From: Durusdinium trenchii
Lineage: Eukaryota > Sar > Dinophyceae > Suessiales > Symbiodiniaceae
Length of the DNA: 64,000 nt
Reading direction: 5' to 3'
NCBI GenBank assembly: GCA_963970005.1
Contig: CAXAMN010006557.1
Span: forward strand, 1-64,000
This document shows, in pieces, positions 21,895 to 32,165 of this stretch (its first letter is position 1; each line of letters opens with the position of its first letter). The translations under genes and the position numbers were made by a program. Under the pieces are notes generated by a model, which worked only from the letters and a program-made list of their open reading frames with translations, made no database searches and was not told the origin of the DNA.

Positions 21895-21985
21895 AGCCTC
21901 TAGTAGCGTCCTTGCTCCTGCCAGGAGCCCCTAGTAGCTTCTTGTTACTATAGTAACTAGTAATGCGACAGTAGCGTCCTTGCTC
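21895..21985. repeat. CTAGTAGC / GGAGCAAGGACGC dispersed repeat
   Basis: Two inverted or direct copies of AGTAGCGTCCTTGCTCCTG around a TTGTTACTATAGTAACTAG palindrome. Relatives occur at 26388-26447 and 43019-43090. Confidence 0.75.
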
Positions 21986-22080
21986 CTGATCCATATCCCA
22001 GATGCTCCATGGGACTGCATATTTAATCATATTTAGATGTCTACAAGTCTGCCGCAAAATCATGCCTACATTGACCCCAG

Positions 22081-22308
22081 GTCAACGACTCCAACTCATC
22101 CGGAGTCGCCAGTCCTTCCGGCCCTCGTCTTCGGAGCAACATGTCATACACTGCTCCTGGTTCTCCATGTCCAACCAATACACCGCCTGCTTCCATCCTC
22201 AGGATCGCCGGCAACGACCCAAAGGTGGTGGAACCCTTGCAGGCCGAAGCCCATGAGCTCCGACGTACGCTGGATCGTCACACGCAAGACGTCCTGGAGA
22301 AACAGCAG
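22081..22308 (+). CDS. internal exon with coiled-coil end
   Basis: From CCCCAG to AACAGCAG|GTGCGG, exactly 76 codons, phase 0 at both ends. The first half is Ser/Pro/Gly-rich. The second is an acidic helix (KVVEPLQAEAHELRRTLDRH, then TQDVLEKQQ) with coiled-coil character. The next exon candidate (22506) also begins in phase 0. Confidence 0.65.
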
Positions 22309-22505
22309 GTGCGGAGCGGGACGTCCGCGTGATCCCGTGGCGGGCGGACGGGCCGGATCGATGGTGGAAAGGGGACTGTGTGACGAGATCAGATTGGTTT
22401 GACATAACCAGAGATGACCAGTGGAAAGGATGCCGTGGAGTTGAGGAAGGGAAGTCACCTCTTGGTCCGAGCCTTGCATAAGCCTCCAAGGATCAAGCCT
22501 TAGAG

Positions 22506-22658
22506 ATCCCCACGGGGGCCACGGCCGCCTCCGGGCCGTACGCCGTGCGCGCGCGCGGACCCCGGACCGCGGACTTGGACCGAGCGGCTGTTCAGGTCCA
22601 GCTGTCCATGGCGGACAAGGTTGCTGAAGCCAAGGCCATGGAGTCCGTGGAGACCTGA
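22506..22658 (+). CDS. terminal exon, Ala/Arg-rich helix
   Basis: After CTTAGAG in phase 0, 50 codons to TGA. Contains RTADLDRAAVQVQLSMADKV, an amphipathic helix. Phase fits a join to the exon ending at 22308 across a 197-nt intron. The joined tail would be a short coiled coil. Confidence 0.58.
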   Translation: MPTGATAASGPYAVRARGPRTADLDRAAVQVQLSMADKVAEAKAMESVET

Positions 22659-22863
22659 AATGACCGGACAAGGTGAAGGAACGCCCCTGAGGACTTTCTC
22701 AGAACGCCCAAATGGACGCATCCGGACACGTGGAGAGAACCTGACAGAGAGGGGGACAGAGAGGTGGACAGAAAGTTGACTGATGTGTATATAGTTTATT
22801 CAATAATATTTATTCATGTTTATTCCATTTTCCGTACAAGTAAACTGAGGGAGTCAGTGAGTC

Positions 22864-23021
22864 ATGGGAAGCTCGACACGAATCTTCATCGGCCCAGCAG
22901 GGGATGGTCACACCGCGCGCCATGGATCCCTTAGGAGTGCTTCCGTCAACATCAAGCATGACCCAGACACTCCATGTATGACATGTTTGCCTACATTGAC
23001 CCCCCAAACCACCTTTAATAG
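22864..23021 (+). CDS. first coding exon, unknown protein
   Basis: ATG (MGSSTRIFIGPAGDGHTARH) to AATAG|GTACGT, a consensus donor. A CPDT-type Cys pair lies near the end (TPCMTCLP). Fifty-two codons, exit phase 2. Composition is good. A minus frame overlaps. Confidence 0.52.
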
Positions 23022-23809
23022 GTACGTCTTAATATCAGTTTAAGAATTAAATATGCCACACATAGAGTGTTGGGGTCATTACCATGTCAAACTCATCGAA
23101 CATGGTTACTTGGAACAAAGAGCAGTCTTCTAGAGTCTATGTGTGGCGCCAACTAGCGACACATGACTACCGCGACCCATTTTTTTGTTGACACATTGTG
23201 TTGCTAGTCATGTTGCTTGACACATCCGGTTGAATGGGATGGCATCTGATACGAGCTGAGCTATACTGGTACCGGTAAGAATAGAAGAGGAAAGACATGG
23301 AAAGACACATCATCCACTCCCACTCCCAATCCAGGCCCTGCGCAGCGCAGAAGGGCCGAGCTCATTGCTGCCTCAACATGTGAACTGAGAGTAGTACACG
23401 TATGGACAAATTGGTATCGATTTGGTCTCTGAGATGTGCGTACCATTGATGACAAACCAAATGGTGCCAATTTGGCCATACCACTGTGGTCACTGCATGA
23501 CATACCAATGACCACTCGGCATGACACGATGTCCAGTTCTTCGTACCGAGGACGAAATGCGAATGAAACAAGACTCTGAATCGAGCAACCCATGCGAACG
23601 CCACGTTGGCTGGGGCTTGTCTATGTGATGATTGCACAGACATGGCTAGAGACATGGCTAGACAGTTGCGAAGTGGTGCCCATTCAAGCAATGATATGAT
23701 ATGCAATAGTTATACATCTACTAGTTTATATAATTTCTGTATACTGTATACTGTCTTTTGCCACACCTACCAAAACTACGCATGTGGTTCACCCCATTTC
23801 TCGCATCAG
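23022..23809. other. no confident gene
   Basis: Intron-like. Weak frames near 23590-23710: one plus frame could encode a hydrophobic leader, MRTPRWLGLVYVMIAQ. None has clear borders. Confidence 0.35.
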
Positions 23810-23974
23810 GCGCTGCTGTGTGGCGAAGCGGATCGCTGTGTGGATCTCTTCCAGGTCACGTGGCGTTGAGAACCACGCAGCTGGCGCCGTGGGCACCGTT
23901 GGCAGCGGCTTGTTGGGGTGCCGCTTGTTTGGGGCACCGTTTCGGTCTCGGAATGACGGAAACGGAATCTTCAG
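23810..23974 (+). CDS. possible exon, Ala/Trp-rich
   Basis: From TCGCATCAG to CTTCAG|GTTTGT. The best frame reads GSLPGHVALRTTQLAPWAPL and on to GHRFGLGMTETESSG. A second frame is also open. Confidence 0.42.
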
Positions 23975-24300
23975 GTTTGTTTCAATGAATCTGTCAAAAG
24001 AATATGTTTGATATTGTTTGATCAGGGAAAGATGTTCATCTTCCAGACCTGAATCCTGGTGTATATAATAAGGGTTTCATTGAACATTCAATCTGAACAT
24101 ATCTGAACATCATTGATTCCATTATTGAAAGATGTCATTTTTGCCGACAATGTTACATATGTTACATCATGTTGTTTGTAAATGTTCCCATTGGTAGTCC
24201 CATGCATTGGTATATATAGAAGTCAATTTGAGCCTTTTGAGCTAAGGGTTTCATTGACAAAAGCTCTCCCGGTGACTGATCTCACTTCTTCCTGGATGAG

Positions 24301-24569
24301 GCCCTCGTTGCACCAAGTGAAACCTTTCTCGACCAATGTTTGCAACCAAATACTGGTGCCCTGAGAAGCCACGAGAACCAATTGACCGAATCAACGTCAT
24401 CCATCCTGATTGATGTGTGTATAGATAAAATCATTGTATACATGCATGTAACAGACATGAAATCCATGCCTTACCTTGTCAATCATATATTTCATGTATG
24501 GATGCGTTCCTTCGGAAACAAGCATGCTCTGGTCCCCCCCAATAAGGGCCTTACCATTCATCCTTTCAG
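24301..24569 (+). CDS. long internal exon, unknown protein
   Basis: From CTGGATGAG to TTTCAG|GTAACA, about 89 codons. AT-richer than the other exons yet well balanced (ETFLDQCLQPNTGALRSHEN, then MKSMPYLVNHIFHVWMRSFG). Exit phase 2. The opposite strand holds a 216-codon frame over the same DNA. Confidence 0.52.
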
Positions 24570-24669
24570 GTAACAGATCGCCCCTGACCTTTGACTGAGT
24601 GATGTCGATCGTGCTCCGAATCTCACAGATCTCCACCCAAAAAACAGGATCAGTGCGATCGACTTTTGG

Positions 24670-25008
24670 GTGGACCACCATGTGGATTTGGGTGGAACAT
24701 TGATAAAGGATATCAAATTCCAAGTGCTTCCACCCTATCCAGAGCGATCTTTCAACCTGAAATGCATCGGAACGCGGTTCCCGCCATGTGACTTCGCACC
24801 GCCGGAGGAGTTGGATGCCAAAGAGACGGAGCATCGTTCGCTCTCGCGGGACCTGGTGAGCCTCAAAGAGGACCCGGACACCCGACCCGGACACCCGGAC
24901 ACCCGGTGCTGGGAACGGTGCCGGGAACGGGTGACGTTCTTCGGATCGTGCGGCGAAGAATGGGACGACACGAACGCGCTCTGCACGGTCAAAGATCGAA
25001 AGGCCTGA
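24670..25008 (+). CDS. terminal exon or exon pair, acidic/coiled region
   Basis: Open to TGA with a charged helix (EELDAKETEHRSLSRDLVSL) and a Cys/Trp segment. An internal CTG|GTGAGC could be a donor at about 24855. The true 5' border is near 24725. A 216-codon minus frame is considered its shadow. Confidence 0.5.
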   Translation: MDHHVDLGGTLIKDIKFQVLPPYPERSFNLKCIGTRFPPCDFAPPEELDAKETEHRSLSRDLVSLKEDPDTRPGHPDTRCWERCRERVTFFGSCGEEWDDTNALCTVKDRKA

Positions 25009-25221
25009 GACTCGCCACTGGAGTGATAATTGTACTACAGGTTTCACAGGTTCACAAGGGCCTCCAAAAGGTATGGTGAGTTTAGTAGTGGACCTGTAAA
25101 AGACACTTTGGGGGTTGTGGTTGTGTCATCGAACCTCTGAAACTACTGTAGTATATAAGTTCTGCAGTACTGAGTTAAACTACAGGAGTTGATGATTTAT
25201 CTCGATTCTGCTGTGCTGAAT

Positions 25222-25340
25222 GTGGGTGTGTATAGGTGTGTATTTTAATAGGGAGACCCCCGAACTCTCGCCCTGGCTGGATAGACTGCTCCCGAACCTT
25301 CCAGGTCAAACTAAGAGGTCTCCCTATTTGAATACACCCA
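25222..25340. mobile_element. MITE-like element with terminal inverted repeats
   Basis: Begins TGGGTGTGTATAGG...TTTTAATAGGGAGACC and ends with the inverted GGTCTCCCTATTTGAATACACCCA. A related element lies at 25958-26064. No coding capacity and no clear target-site duplication. Confidence 0.62.
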
Positions 25341-25559
25341 ATTGTTGGAACATTTTCTTGGTGAATCTTGAGATTTCCCAGAAATGGAGCCCCTCGATGG
25401 GCCAGTATGTAGGCGAGTGACCTACTCACAAAGATCCATTGCCTCTCCCAGCTATGATAGCTAAAGCCCATGACCCAGCCATTTCAACGGAATTCCACGC
25501 CAGTTCACCGACCTATTTCCGCGTGTGGGACCGTCGGAACGTCGAAGCCAGCGCCATTT

Positions 25560-25744
25560 GTTTTTTGTTTTTGCCTTGAGACATCAGATCCGGAACATGC
25601 AGTGCAGATCCGTCTGCTGTTCTGTTCTGTGTGTGTGTTGCTCCGCTTCACTCGTGCTTGGGAAGCCGGTGCGGGCGGAAGCGGATCCTTTCCTTCAACG
25701 AGAGAAATAGTGTTGATCATCCGGATTGACCGAGCGAAGAAAGG
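25560..25744 (+). CDS. exon, unknown protein
   Basis: The frame reads LETSDPEHAVQIRLLFCSVC and ends TREIVLIIRIDRAKK before G|GTGGGA. Composition is good. An overlapping frame is also open. The 5' border is unclear. Confidence 0.42.
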
Positions 25745-25957
25745 TGGGAGGAAGTGAGACTCACTTTCATGTGGTTTCTAAGTGCACCAAACGTGTGAAC
25801 AGGCGGTAGAACGCTTCGAAGCAAACAGTTTGCTGCAGGAGATGAGGCATGAAAACGCCATCGCGTCCAACCACTCAGAGGCCGGGTCCATGGTTCCGCA
25901 GCAAAGGAATGGAAGGGGCAACTTTGGAGATGTCCATAGATCATCATAGATCTAGAT

Positions 25958-26064
25958 GTGGGTGTGTATTAGAATAGGGAGACCCCCAGTTCGACTCCCT
26001 GCAAGAAGGAGCTTAGACCACAACCCATTGGTGGGGGGCAGGCCCCGATTAAAATACAAACCCA
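25958..26064. mobile_element. MITE-like element, relative of 25222-25340
   Basis: Left end TGGGTGTGTATTAGAATAGGG. Right end is the inverted ATTAAAATACAAACCCA. Inner sequences differ from the first copy, so only the ends are conserved. Confidence 0.6.
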
Positions 26065-26122
26065 TGTAATACATGTCCAGTTTTGTTGCAGTTGTCTTTC
26101 CAACTCATTAGGGTGGCACGAT

Positions 26123-26332
26123 GTGAACCCCAATGGGAGCAGTTCGGTGACTGTAGGCTTGTTCGGGTTCTTGACCCGGTACTGTAGTCACTCCCCGGGG
26201 ACTGTCCCAGGGCGGGCTGAGCAAACCATCCTCAGAGATCCCGATCTGAATTTTGTTCAAGGAGTTCAATTAGCTGGTGTCATAGAAAAATTTGTAAAAT
26301 TGGGGTTTGGGACCAGATTTGAGTTGCTCTGA
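26123..26332 (+). CDS. terminal exon or small open frame
   Basis: Open to TGA. The end reads AEQTILRDPDLNFVQGVQLA and VIEKFVKLGFGTRFELL, clearly protein-like. The 5' part may be intronic. Confidence 0.45.
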   Translation: MNPNGSSSVTVGLFGFLTRYCSHSPGTVPGRAEQTILRDPDLNFVQGVQLAGVIEKFVKLGFGTRFELL

Positions 26333-26387
26333 CCCACACCGGCCCAATCAAAATGTGCTCCCTCACCTTCCCTTTCCACGGGCATAG

Positions 26388-26447
26388 GAGCAAGGACGCT
26401 ACTAAGGGCTCCTGGCATCGCTACTAGGAGCAAGGACGCTACTATAG
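26388..26447. repeat. GGAGCAAGGACGCTACTA dispersed repeat
   Basis: Two direct copies of TAGGAGCAAGGACGCTACTA in 60 bp, related to 21895-21985 in the opposite orientation. Confidence 0.75.
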
Positions 26448-26455
26448 GGGGCTGG

Positions 26456-26659
26456 ATGTCAATGCCTTTTATCCTATACAAGACGTCCACAACGTTCGCG
26501 ACCACCGACCAGCGGCGCAGAACGCCGGAGGCGCTGAAGGAGCTGAGCGCTCAAGTGGAAGAGGAGCGCAGGCGCTGTCGGAGCATTCAGATGCGGCAGA
26601 TCGATCTGAAGGCGACCGGGCGGCACAGAACATCCGGACCGGTCCTAAGGTCCTGGTGA
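26456..26659 (+). CDS. exon with short coiled coil
   Basis: The frame contains PEALKELSAQVEEERRRCRS, a heptad-like charged helix, then a basic tail to TGA. The likely exon begins inside the frame near 26500. No family is recognised. Confidence 0.48.
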   Translation: MSMPFILYKTSTTFATTDQRRRTPEALKELSAQVEEERRRCRSIQMRQIDLKATGRHRTSGPVLRSW

Positions 26660-26944
26660 TCAGATGTGAAGTAGTGATCGGGTTCGGTGGGTGGGATGAT
26701 GATATTTGTATTGTGAACCTTGGAGTCATACATTAATACAAAGGCTCCAATCTCTCCAAGAATGGACGTGGAACAGTGGATGGTCCCTTCGAAGAATACT
26801 TTAGACATGTTGTGGTTGTTGGTCTATTTCCATTGATAAGAGCAGCGGTTTGCGTGCATCCTTGAGCCCTTGGCCCCCGCCTTTGGGACAGATTGTTTTA
26901 AAGTCTGGAAATCCCTTGACAAGTGTTCCTTGTGCATTTGCAAG

Positions 26945-27042
26945 CTTATGGTCCTGGAGAAATCGCTGATGATCGCCAACAGAGGTTGAAGGCCCCTCTT
27001 GGCTCTGCCGTGGGTACCCCCTTCTCAGGGCATCTTGTTCCA
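26945..27042 (+). CDS. internal exon, unknown protein
   Basis: After TTTGCAAG it reads AYGPGEIADDRQQRLKAPLG and on to GHLVP, ending at TTCCA|GTAAGA. Read through, the frame ends at TAG 27088. Confidence 0.5.
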
Positions 27043-27280
27043 GTAAGACTCAGTAAGACCTTTGCTGGATCAGTTGTTCAAAAGGGTTAGATAAAATGGA
27101 ACAACATACACTCCCTGAAATCATCAGGTTTCATGGAGTTCACAACCTGCTTGGGGCCATCCACAAGGTCATCCGACATGGGGGGGCCATGCACGTAACC
27201 ATGATGATTTTCAGGTCTTTCCACCTAAACAAAAGGATCTGTGACCCTGTGACCTGGCATGTCTCGACCCACCGCACCAG

Positions 27281-27450
27281 CAAAACGACCCACGCCACCG
27301 AGACCGCACCGGCCGCACCGGCCGCGCGACTCGCGCCACTGAGGCGGAAGTGGATCAAGCGCACCACTCCGTGGCTCGAGTCGAAGCGTCGCAGCTCGGC
27401 GCAGCGATTGACGAGACGAGACGCCGCGGAGACGCCGCGGAGACGCCGAG
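27281..27450 (+). CDS. exon, Arg/Glu/Ala-rich helix
   Basis: From CACCAG to GCCGAG|GTGCTG. The chosen frame reads ATEAEVDQAHHSVARVEASQ and IDETRRRGDAAETP. A more basic frame (RRKWIKRTTPWLESKRRSS) is equally long, so the frame is not certain. Confidence 0.42.
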
Positions 27451-27623
27451 GTGCTGAGAATCCCCAAAGACCACGGGATTGTCCCAGTAGTGAAAGGGGT
27501 AAGTATGCATGACTCTAATAAGTACTAAGTAGTAGTGAATATCAAGTAAATATCGTCCGAATAATATAATACTTATCAAGTCTAGTAGTTAATATAATAT
27601 GTTGTTTGAGTATAGCAGTAGAT

Positions 27624-27728
27624 CCAGGACCTTCAAACTTGACCTTTTGAGATCCCAGAATGAGGTCACTTAGTCCCAAGACAAAAGAGGTCACTGGAAG
27701 ACTCCGAGGGTCACTTTGAAGGTCCTGG
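27624..27728. mobile_element. 105-bp MITE-like element with perfect 14-bp ends
   Basis: Terminal inverted repeats CCAGGACCTTCAAA and TTTGAAGGTCCTGG. An inverted relative lies at 13742-13823. No clear target-site duplication. Confidence 0.72.
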
Positions 27729-27804
27729 GTGCTGGGTCCTCCTTGGTTCAGATATATTCAGATGCTCTCCCTCAGCTGCAGGAGATGTCCCAAATGAGAA
27801 TCCC

Positions 27805-28140
27805 ATGGGAGAAGTTAAAAGAAAAACACATGCTCAAAAGGATCTCAAGACAGACACATTACATTTTAGTGGTTTTCCCGTGTCACTCGAACCTTCACCC
27901 CCTTTAGAACGTCCTGTCCAGTTTTCCCTGATCCAACCACATCAAAAGATTCCCGACTCACGTTTCCATGCGTTCGTGGATGGCATGAACCTGAAAGGAA
28001 GACTATCCTGTCCTTTCCGAACAGGGTGGGCGCATCCACCGACCCATGTGTTCGTGAGAGTGTCGTTAGATTCCCCGTCGCGACCCGTTTTCCCTTTTCC
28101 TGACGGATCTCAGCGCAGCGTTCTTGGCGAGCTTGGACAG
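27805..28140 (+). CDS. long exon, unknown protein
   Basis: Open for 112 codons to GGACAG|GTGAAA, phase 0. The region from about 27870 is clearly protein-like (PPLERPVQFSLIQPHQKIPD, then SRFHAFVDGMNLKGRL). An overlapping frame upstream (27716-27907) is also plausible, so the 5' border is open. Confidence 0.55.
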
Positions 28141-28352
28141 GTGAAAGGTGGTCACCGGCGATGGACGGGAACTAGTGACCTATACCCGAATGATCCAGAA
28201 TGTAGGACTGTAGGCCCTAAGGCATCCGCACAGTTGTTGTTGTTTTTTGAAAAGACAAAAACTTAATCAACTTGAAATATAAGTAAGAGAAGATAGAGAA
28301 GTCAGATGTTACGACGATCACCTTCGATCATGTGCGTCCGCTGCGTGATTAG

Positions 28353-28483
28353 CTCCTCGTGCGCTCGTGCGAACCGAGGAGCTGGAAGCGAACCGCACTG
28401 CAGGCCAAGTTAACGAGGCACGCGAACGGCTCAAGCGCAGGGTTGACGCTAACGGCCTGAGGGTCGAACAAACAACTGCTCAA
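28353..28483 (+). CDS. exon, charged helix
   Basis: From GTGATTAG to GCTCAA|GTGTGA. Reads RTEELEANRTAGQVNEARER and RRVDANGLRVEQTTAQ, a continuous charged helix. Exit phase 0. Confidence 0.57.
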
Positions 28484-28550
28484 GTGTGAAGCGGCAAGTG
28501 GCGGGTCAGAGGTCAGGTTTTGTTGTGGTACCCATACTCCATCATACTCC

Positions 28551-28877
28551 TTGTTTTCCGCAATAGCTCATATTTATGATATTAGTTATACACGCACCCA
28601 ATCTTATAACTATATAATGTCAATTGTGTGTATTGTGTGTGAATTATATATGACCTGTCCAGTCCTTGTATTTGTTTGGGTCGTGCACCATCCAGACCAT
28701 GTTGTGTTTTCACCGCTGGTGACAGTGGCCCAAGCGCAACTTGTTGCTCGACCCTTTTTGGCCACCGGACCAAGACGTGAGCATGGCAAGCTCAGATTCT
28801 CGTGGCAAGATGGCATTGAAGTACACCAAGACTTGCAGGCGGGATTGAATGGATTGAAGTGTCTAGTCCAAAGCTGA
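28551..28877 (+). CDS. terminal exon within an open frame
   Basis: From about 28680 the frame is strongly protein-like (PLVTVAQAQLVARPFLATGP, then FSWQDGIEVHQDLQAGLNGL) to TGA. The AT-rich first part is probably intron. Confidence 0.52.
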   Translation: MFSAIAHIYDISYTRTQSYNYIMSIVCIVCELYMTCPVLVFVWVVHHPDHVVFSPLVTVAQAQLVARPFLATGPRREHGKLRFSWQDGIEVHQDLQAGLNGLKCLVQS

Positions 28878-28988
28878 CTAAGTCATTTTCCAGAGGCACA
28901 GCTTACATTGAAATCATAGGTCTACAGTAGACCTTTGTCCATTGAAAAACTGAGCCAGGAATCTTGTATTTTAGTTTAAACAAATTCT

Positions 28989-29385
28989 TTGGATTTGCAT
29001 GAACAAAAAACACAAAATCCCTCAAGTGATGCTGTGTGGCTCTGTATGATGTCTTCACTAGTGTCTTCGCTAAAACCTAAAAGCAAAAAGAACCTGATTT
29101 TTGAGCGACTCTGTTCAGAAAAGAAACAATGCGTCCTGCTTCGAGGTTTATATGAACCAGGAGACATTGACAAATGGCCACAAAATGCCACACATGGAAA
29201 GGCTGGATCGCATGTATCGTTTAGCCAAGAAGCATCATGTTACCATGGCAAAACGTCTCATGACACAAGTCACAATGCATTTCCGATGGCCCGGTAGAAC
29301 GACCGGTGACCGGAGGCTGTTCCATTCACGCACCCTGCAGGGTGGCAGGGTGATGGATGTTTCGTATCAGCTGGTGGTTCTTTGA
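28989..29385 (+). CDS. ambiguous coding stretch with two overlapping plus frames
   Basis: One frame (28989-29297) reads KKNLIFERLCSEKKQCVLLR. The other (29101-29385) reads MERLDRMYRLAKKHHVTMAK. Both are protein-like and I cannot choose. No splice borders are evident. Confidence 0.3.
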
Positions 29386-29496
29386 TTACACCTGAGAATA
29401 TCGGTGAGAAGAGTGATAGTTTTTATATGTTTTATATAGACACCCAAATAGATAGAAAAGTAGATCCCAACTAAAAATGTATTGAACTGGTTCTAG

Positions 29497-29545
29497 TTAT
29501 CTATTTATCTATCTATCTATCTATCTATATCTATATCTATATCTA

Positions 29546-29592
<47 letters not shown>

Positions 29593-29838
29593 NNNNNNNN
29601 NNTCTTATCTATCTTATCTATCTTATCTATCTTATCTATCTTATCTATCATATCTATCTTATCTATCTTATCTATCTTATCTATCTCATGTATCTTATCT
29701 ATCTTATCTATATTATCTATCTTATCTATCTTATCTATCTTATACATCTTATACATCTTATCTATCTTATCTATCTTATCTATCTAATCTATCTAATCTA
29801 ATATAATGTAATGTAATGTAATGTAATCTATCTATCTA
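29497..29838. repeat. TATC / TCTTATCTA microsatellite
   Basis: ATCT tetranucleotide run, then about 200 bp of TCTTATCTA-type 9/10-mer repeats, ending in TAATG repeats. Interrupted by a gap. Confidence 0.95.
29593..29602. other. assembly gap (10 N)
   Basis: Ten N inside the TATC microsatellite. Confidence 0.99.
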
Positions 29839-29971
29839 TCTATATTATATTTTTTTGGGGGGGACCACTATATGGTGATACTACCTTGCTACTGATATTC
29901 TTATTGCACATCTGAGAATATCTCCCCATATCACCCAATGACCACGCTGAGATTCTCCCCCTCACAGCAAA

Positions 29972-30121
29972 ATGACCCGCAGATGGTCAGAGATAGGCCG
30001 ATCTCTGTCGGGAACACGGCAAAGATGGGAACGAGCACGTAGCAATTCCAACTCGGTCCTGATTGCAAAAAGTGTGGGCGATAAGACGTCAAGCATCACT
30101 TGCCTCCTTAACTCTGCTTGA
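29972..30121 (+). CDS. possible small open frame
   Basis: Forty-nine codons from ATG to TGA (MTRRWSEIGRSLSGTRQRWE). A 70-codon minus frame over the same DNA (29962-30174) is also protein-like, so the strand is not certain. Confidence 0.32.
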   Translation: MTRRWSEIGRSLSGTRQRWERARSNSNSVLIAKSVGDKTSSITCLLNSA

Positions 30122-30804
30122 TCAAGCGTGTTTTTGAGTTGGAAAGAACAGCTTGCTGCCAAACAGTACGACACACAGCGTGTTTTCCCAGAATTGTCAG
30201 TACAAAATCACAAATGTTCTAGATGATAGGGATGATAGGTGATGTTAGTTCGATCACGCCTTCAGTGGCACTCAGTGTGATGTATGTGTGTTTTCCATAC
30301 GACGCCCTTACTAATCAGCAAGTCCGAGGCATTGGAAAGCAGGACACTGCACAATGGGCAATTCTTGCAGTTTCGCACATTCAGAACCTTGACATCATTG
30401 GTTGAATGGTAAGGTCAACACACACTACATAGGAAAAATAAGTCGTTCATTGTTAATGCAAGCCCAATTAGATTATCAGCTGTTTACGGTGATGTGAGTT
30501 GGTGTGCACTTGCCAAGTCCAGTGTAGAAGAAGCTAGAGGTTTGTGAGGCTTAGTTGAATGTGTTTCTATTTATCATGCATGTTTTTCGTTGTGAAGTAG
30601 CACTGCTGCTAGTGACTATTGTTCAAAAGTCCAGAATCTAAGAGCCACCGAATGATGACCAGCAAGATAAGAAGCCCAATACGGCCGGGATCACAGTGTG
30701 ATCTCAAGTGCTTTTGCAGGACCCACGTAGCGGCCAAGCGAAGATTTCTGTGGCTTCAAACACAGCCGACTTTGTATGAATGGTTTTTGGGGGCCGACTG
30801 TGCA

Positions 30805-31035
30805 ATGGATTCGTCAGAATCAAAAAAAAAACAACATCGTATGATTCGTCAGAGAATCGCTAAGGATTTGGAATTGCGCGAGCAACCCAACTTGCTGAAG
30901 ACTGATCTTTGCTTTCGCTTCATGCGCAAGGGTCGCTGCAGCAAGGGCACGTCCTGCACCTTCGCCCATGGTCGAGAGGAGCTCCGCGTGGCCACCCAGC
31001 ACGAGCCAGAGCGCGTGAATTCGGAGCCCATGAAG
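30805..31035 (+). CDS. CCCH zinc-finger protein, copy A, first exon
   Basis: ATG at 30805 follows an open leader. The peptide starts MDSSESKKKQHRM and has one C-x8-C-x5-C-x3-H finger (CFRFMRKGRCSKGTSCTFAH) preceded by the conserved DLELREQPN. CCCH fingers usually bind RNA, and proteins with this FMxKGRC core are common in dinoflagellates. The exon probably ends at ATGAAG|GTGAAC after SEPMK, matching ATGAAG|GTGGAC in copy B. Read through, it stops at 31066. Downstream exons of copy A are probably at 35130 and 35507. Confidence 0.78.
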
Positions 31036-31403
31036 GTGAACCTTCATCGAGTAGCTCTGCGGATTTGATGGAGACTAAGTGACTGGAGACCCCCTCACTA
31101 CCATGGGCACGAACGTCCCACCAGTTTGATGGAAGAGGGTGTAACAGAGTGTCCCACTCAAGCAGGATTCCAGTATTCATTGGGAAAATAAGATATATCA
31201 GATAGGAGGGGTATATATGAGGGGTTAGTTGTATATCATTGGGAAAACCCTTCCACTTCCGAACTGAAATATCTACGTAACCATCTTGGTGACGTATAGT
31301 CCAGTCAGAAAGAATCATCACCTTTTCGTATACTTCTTCATGGAGTTGGGGGGCGAGAGTATGTTACGAAAGTCAAACAGGGTGTTGAGCTATCAACTAT
31401 ATA

Positions 31404-31937
31404 TTGTTTTCTTCCAGATGTCTTACGATCGATCAGCAGTGTTTACAGAGAACAGAAGATGTATCAGTACTTGATGTTGGCAACATGTTCGGTCGTATGT
31501 CTTGCCGTGCCCACCCGGATTCCGGTCCCACGCAGGCTCCGAGCCGAGCCGCGTTTTGGAGCGCGTTCGGTCACCGGAAATCCAGGGAACGTGTGCTTTC
31601 GGCGTTTGTTTTCCGAGTTAACTTTGGTTTTCAGCGCCCCGAGATCGCTGATTCCACCACCGCAAGGAGGCCCCATGCGTCGCTCTCCTTTCCCCTCCCC
31701 TCTTCCTTGGCCCGATCCGGGCGGGAGGGAGGAGCGTGACATGGGAAGGTTTTGGCGCCGAGCACATCGGTTTGGCAGTGGAAATGGTCTTCCAGTGGTC
31801 CACAAAGTCTTCTTCCCCAAACAGTGTGGACACACTAGGGGTTCTTACGGTAGTGGAAAAGCTGGTGTGCTTAGATAGGTGTGCCGCGCGGGCGTGTGCG
31901 GCTAATTCGCTGCTATTTTACGAAAGCCAGCCTTCGT
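31404..31937 (+). CDS. GC-rich coding island, frame unresolved
   Basis: Two long plus frames (to 31739 and to 31878) are Pro/Arg-rich. A third from about 31750 reads FGAEHIGLAVEMVFQWSTKS and on to a TAG. An exon is likely, but the frame and gene are unknown. Confidence 0.35.
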
Positions 31938-32165
31938 AGAAGGCTCCAGCTGAGTTGTGCTTGGCGAACGAAGTGAGTAGTTTAGGGGTCTGGGGGGGGG
32001 TGGCCCATAAAAGGTACACGTAAACTCGGCACATGCTGGGGGAGGAGGGTGGACGGAGAGGTTGTTTTGGAGGTGATTTTGGAGCGGGTGGTGATGCAAG
32101 AAATGCCATTTGCATCATTTGCATCATCTTGGCACCTTGCCAAGTATATAGTTGGCACCTTGCCA

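Noticed and set aside
24397..25047. 216-codon minus-strand open frame as a main gene
   Set aside because: The plus strand shows two exons here with an AG acceptor and GTAACA donor and better composition, so the minus frame is more likely an antisense shadow. Kept as a finding only.
29497..29838. Possible CRISPR-like array of ~9-10-bp repeats
   Set aside because: Units are adjacent with no spacers. It is a simple TATC-type microsatellite in eukaryotic DNA.
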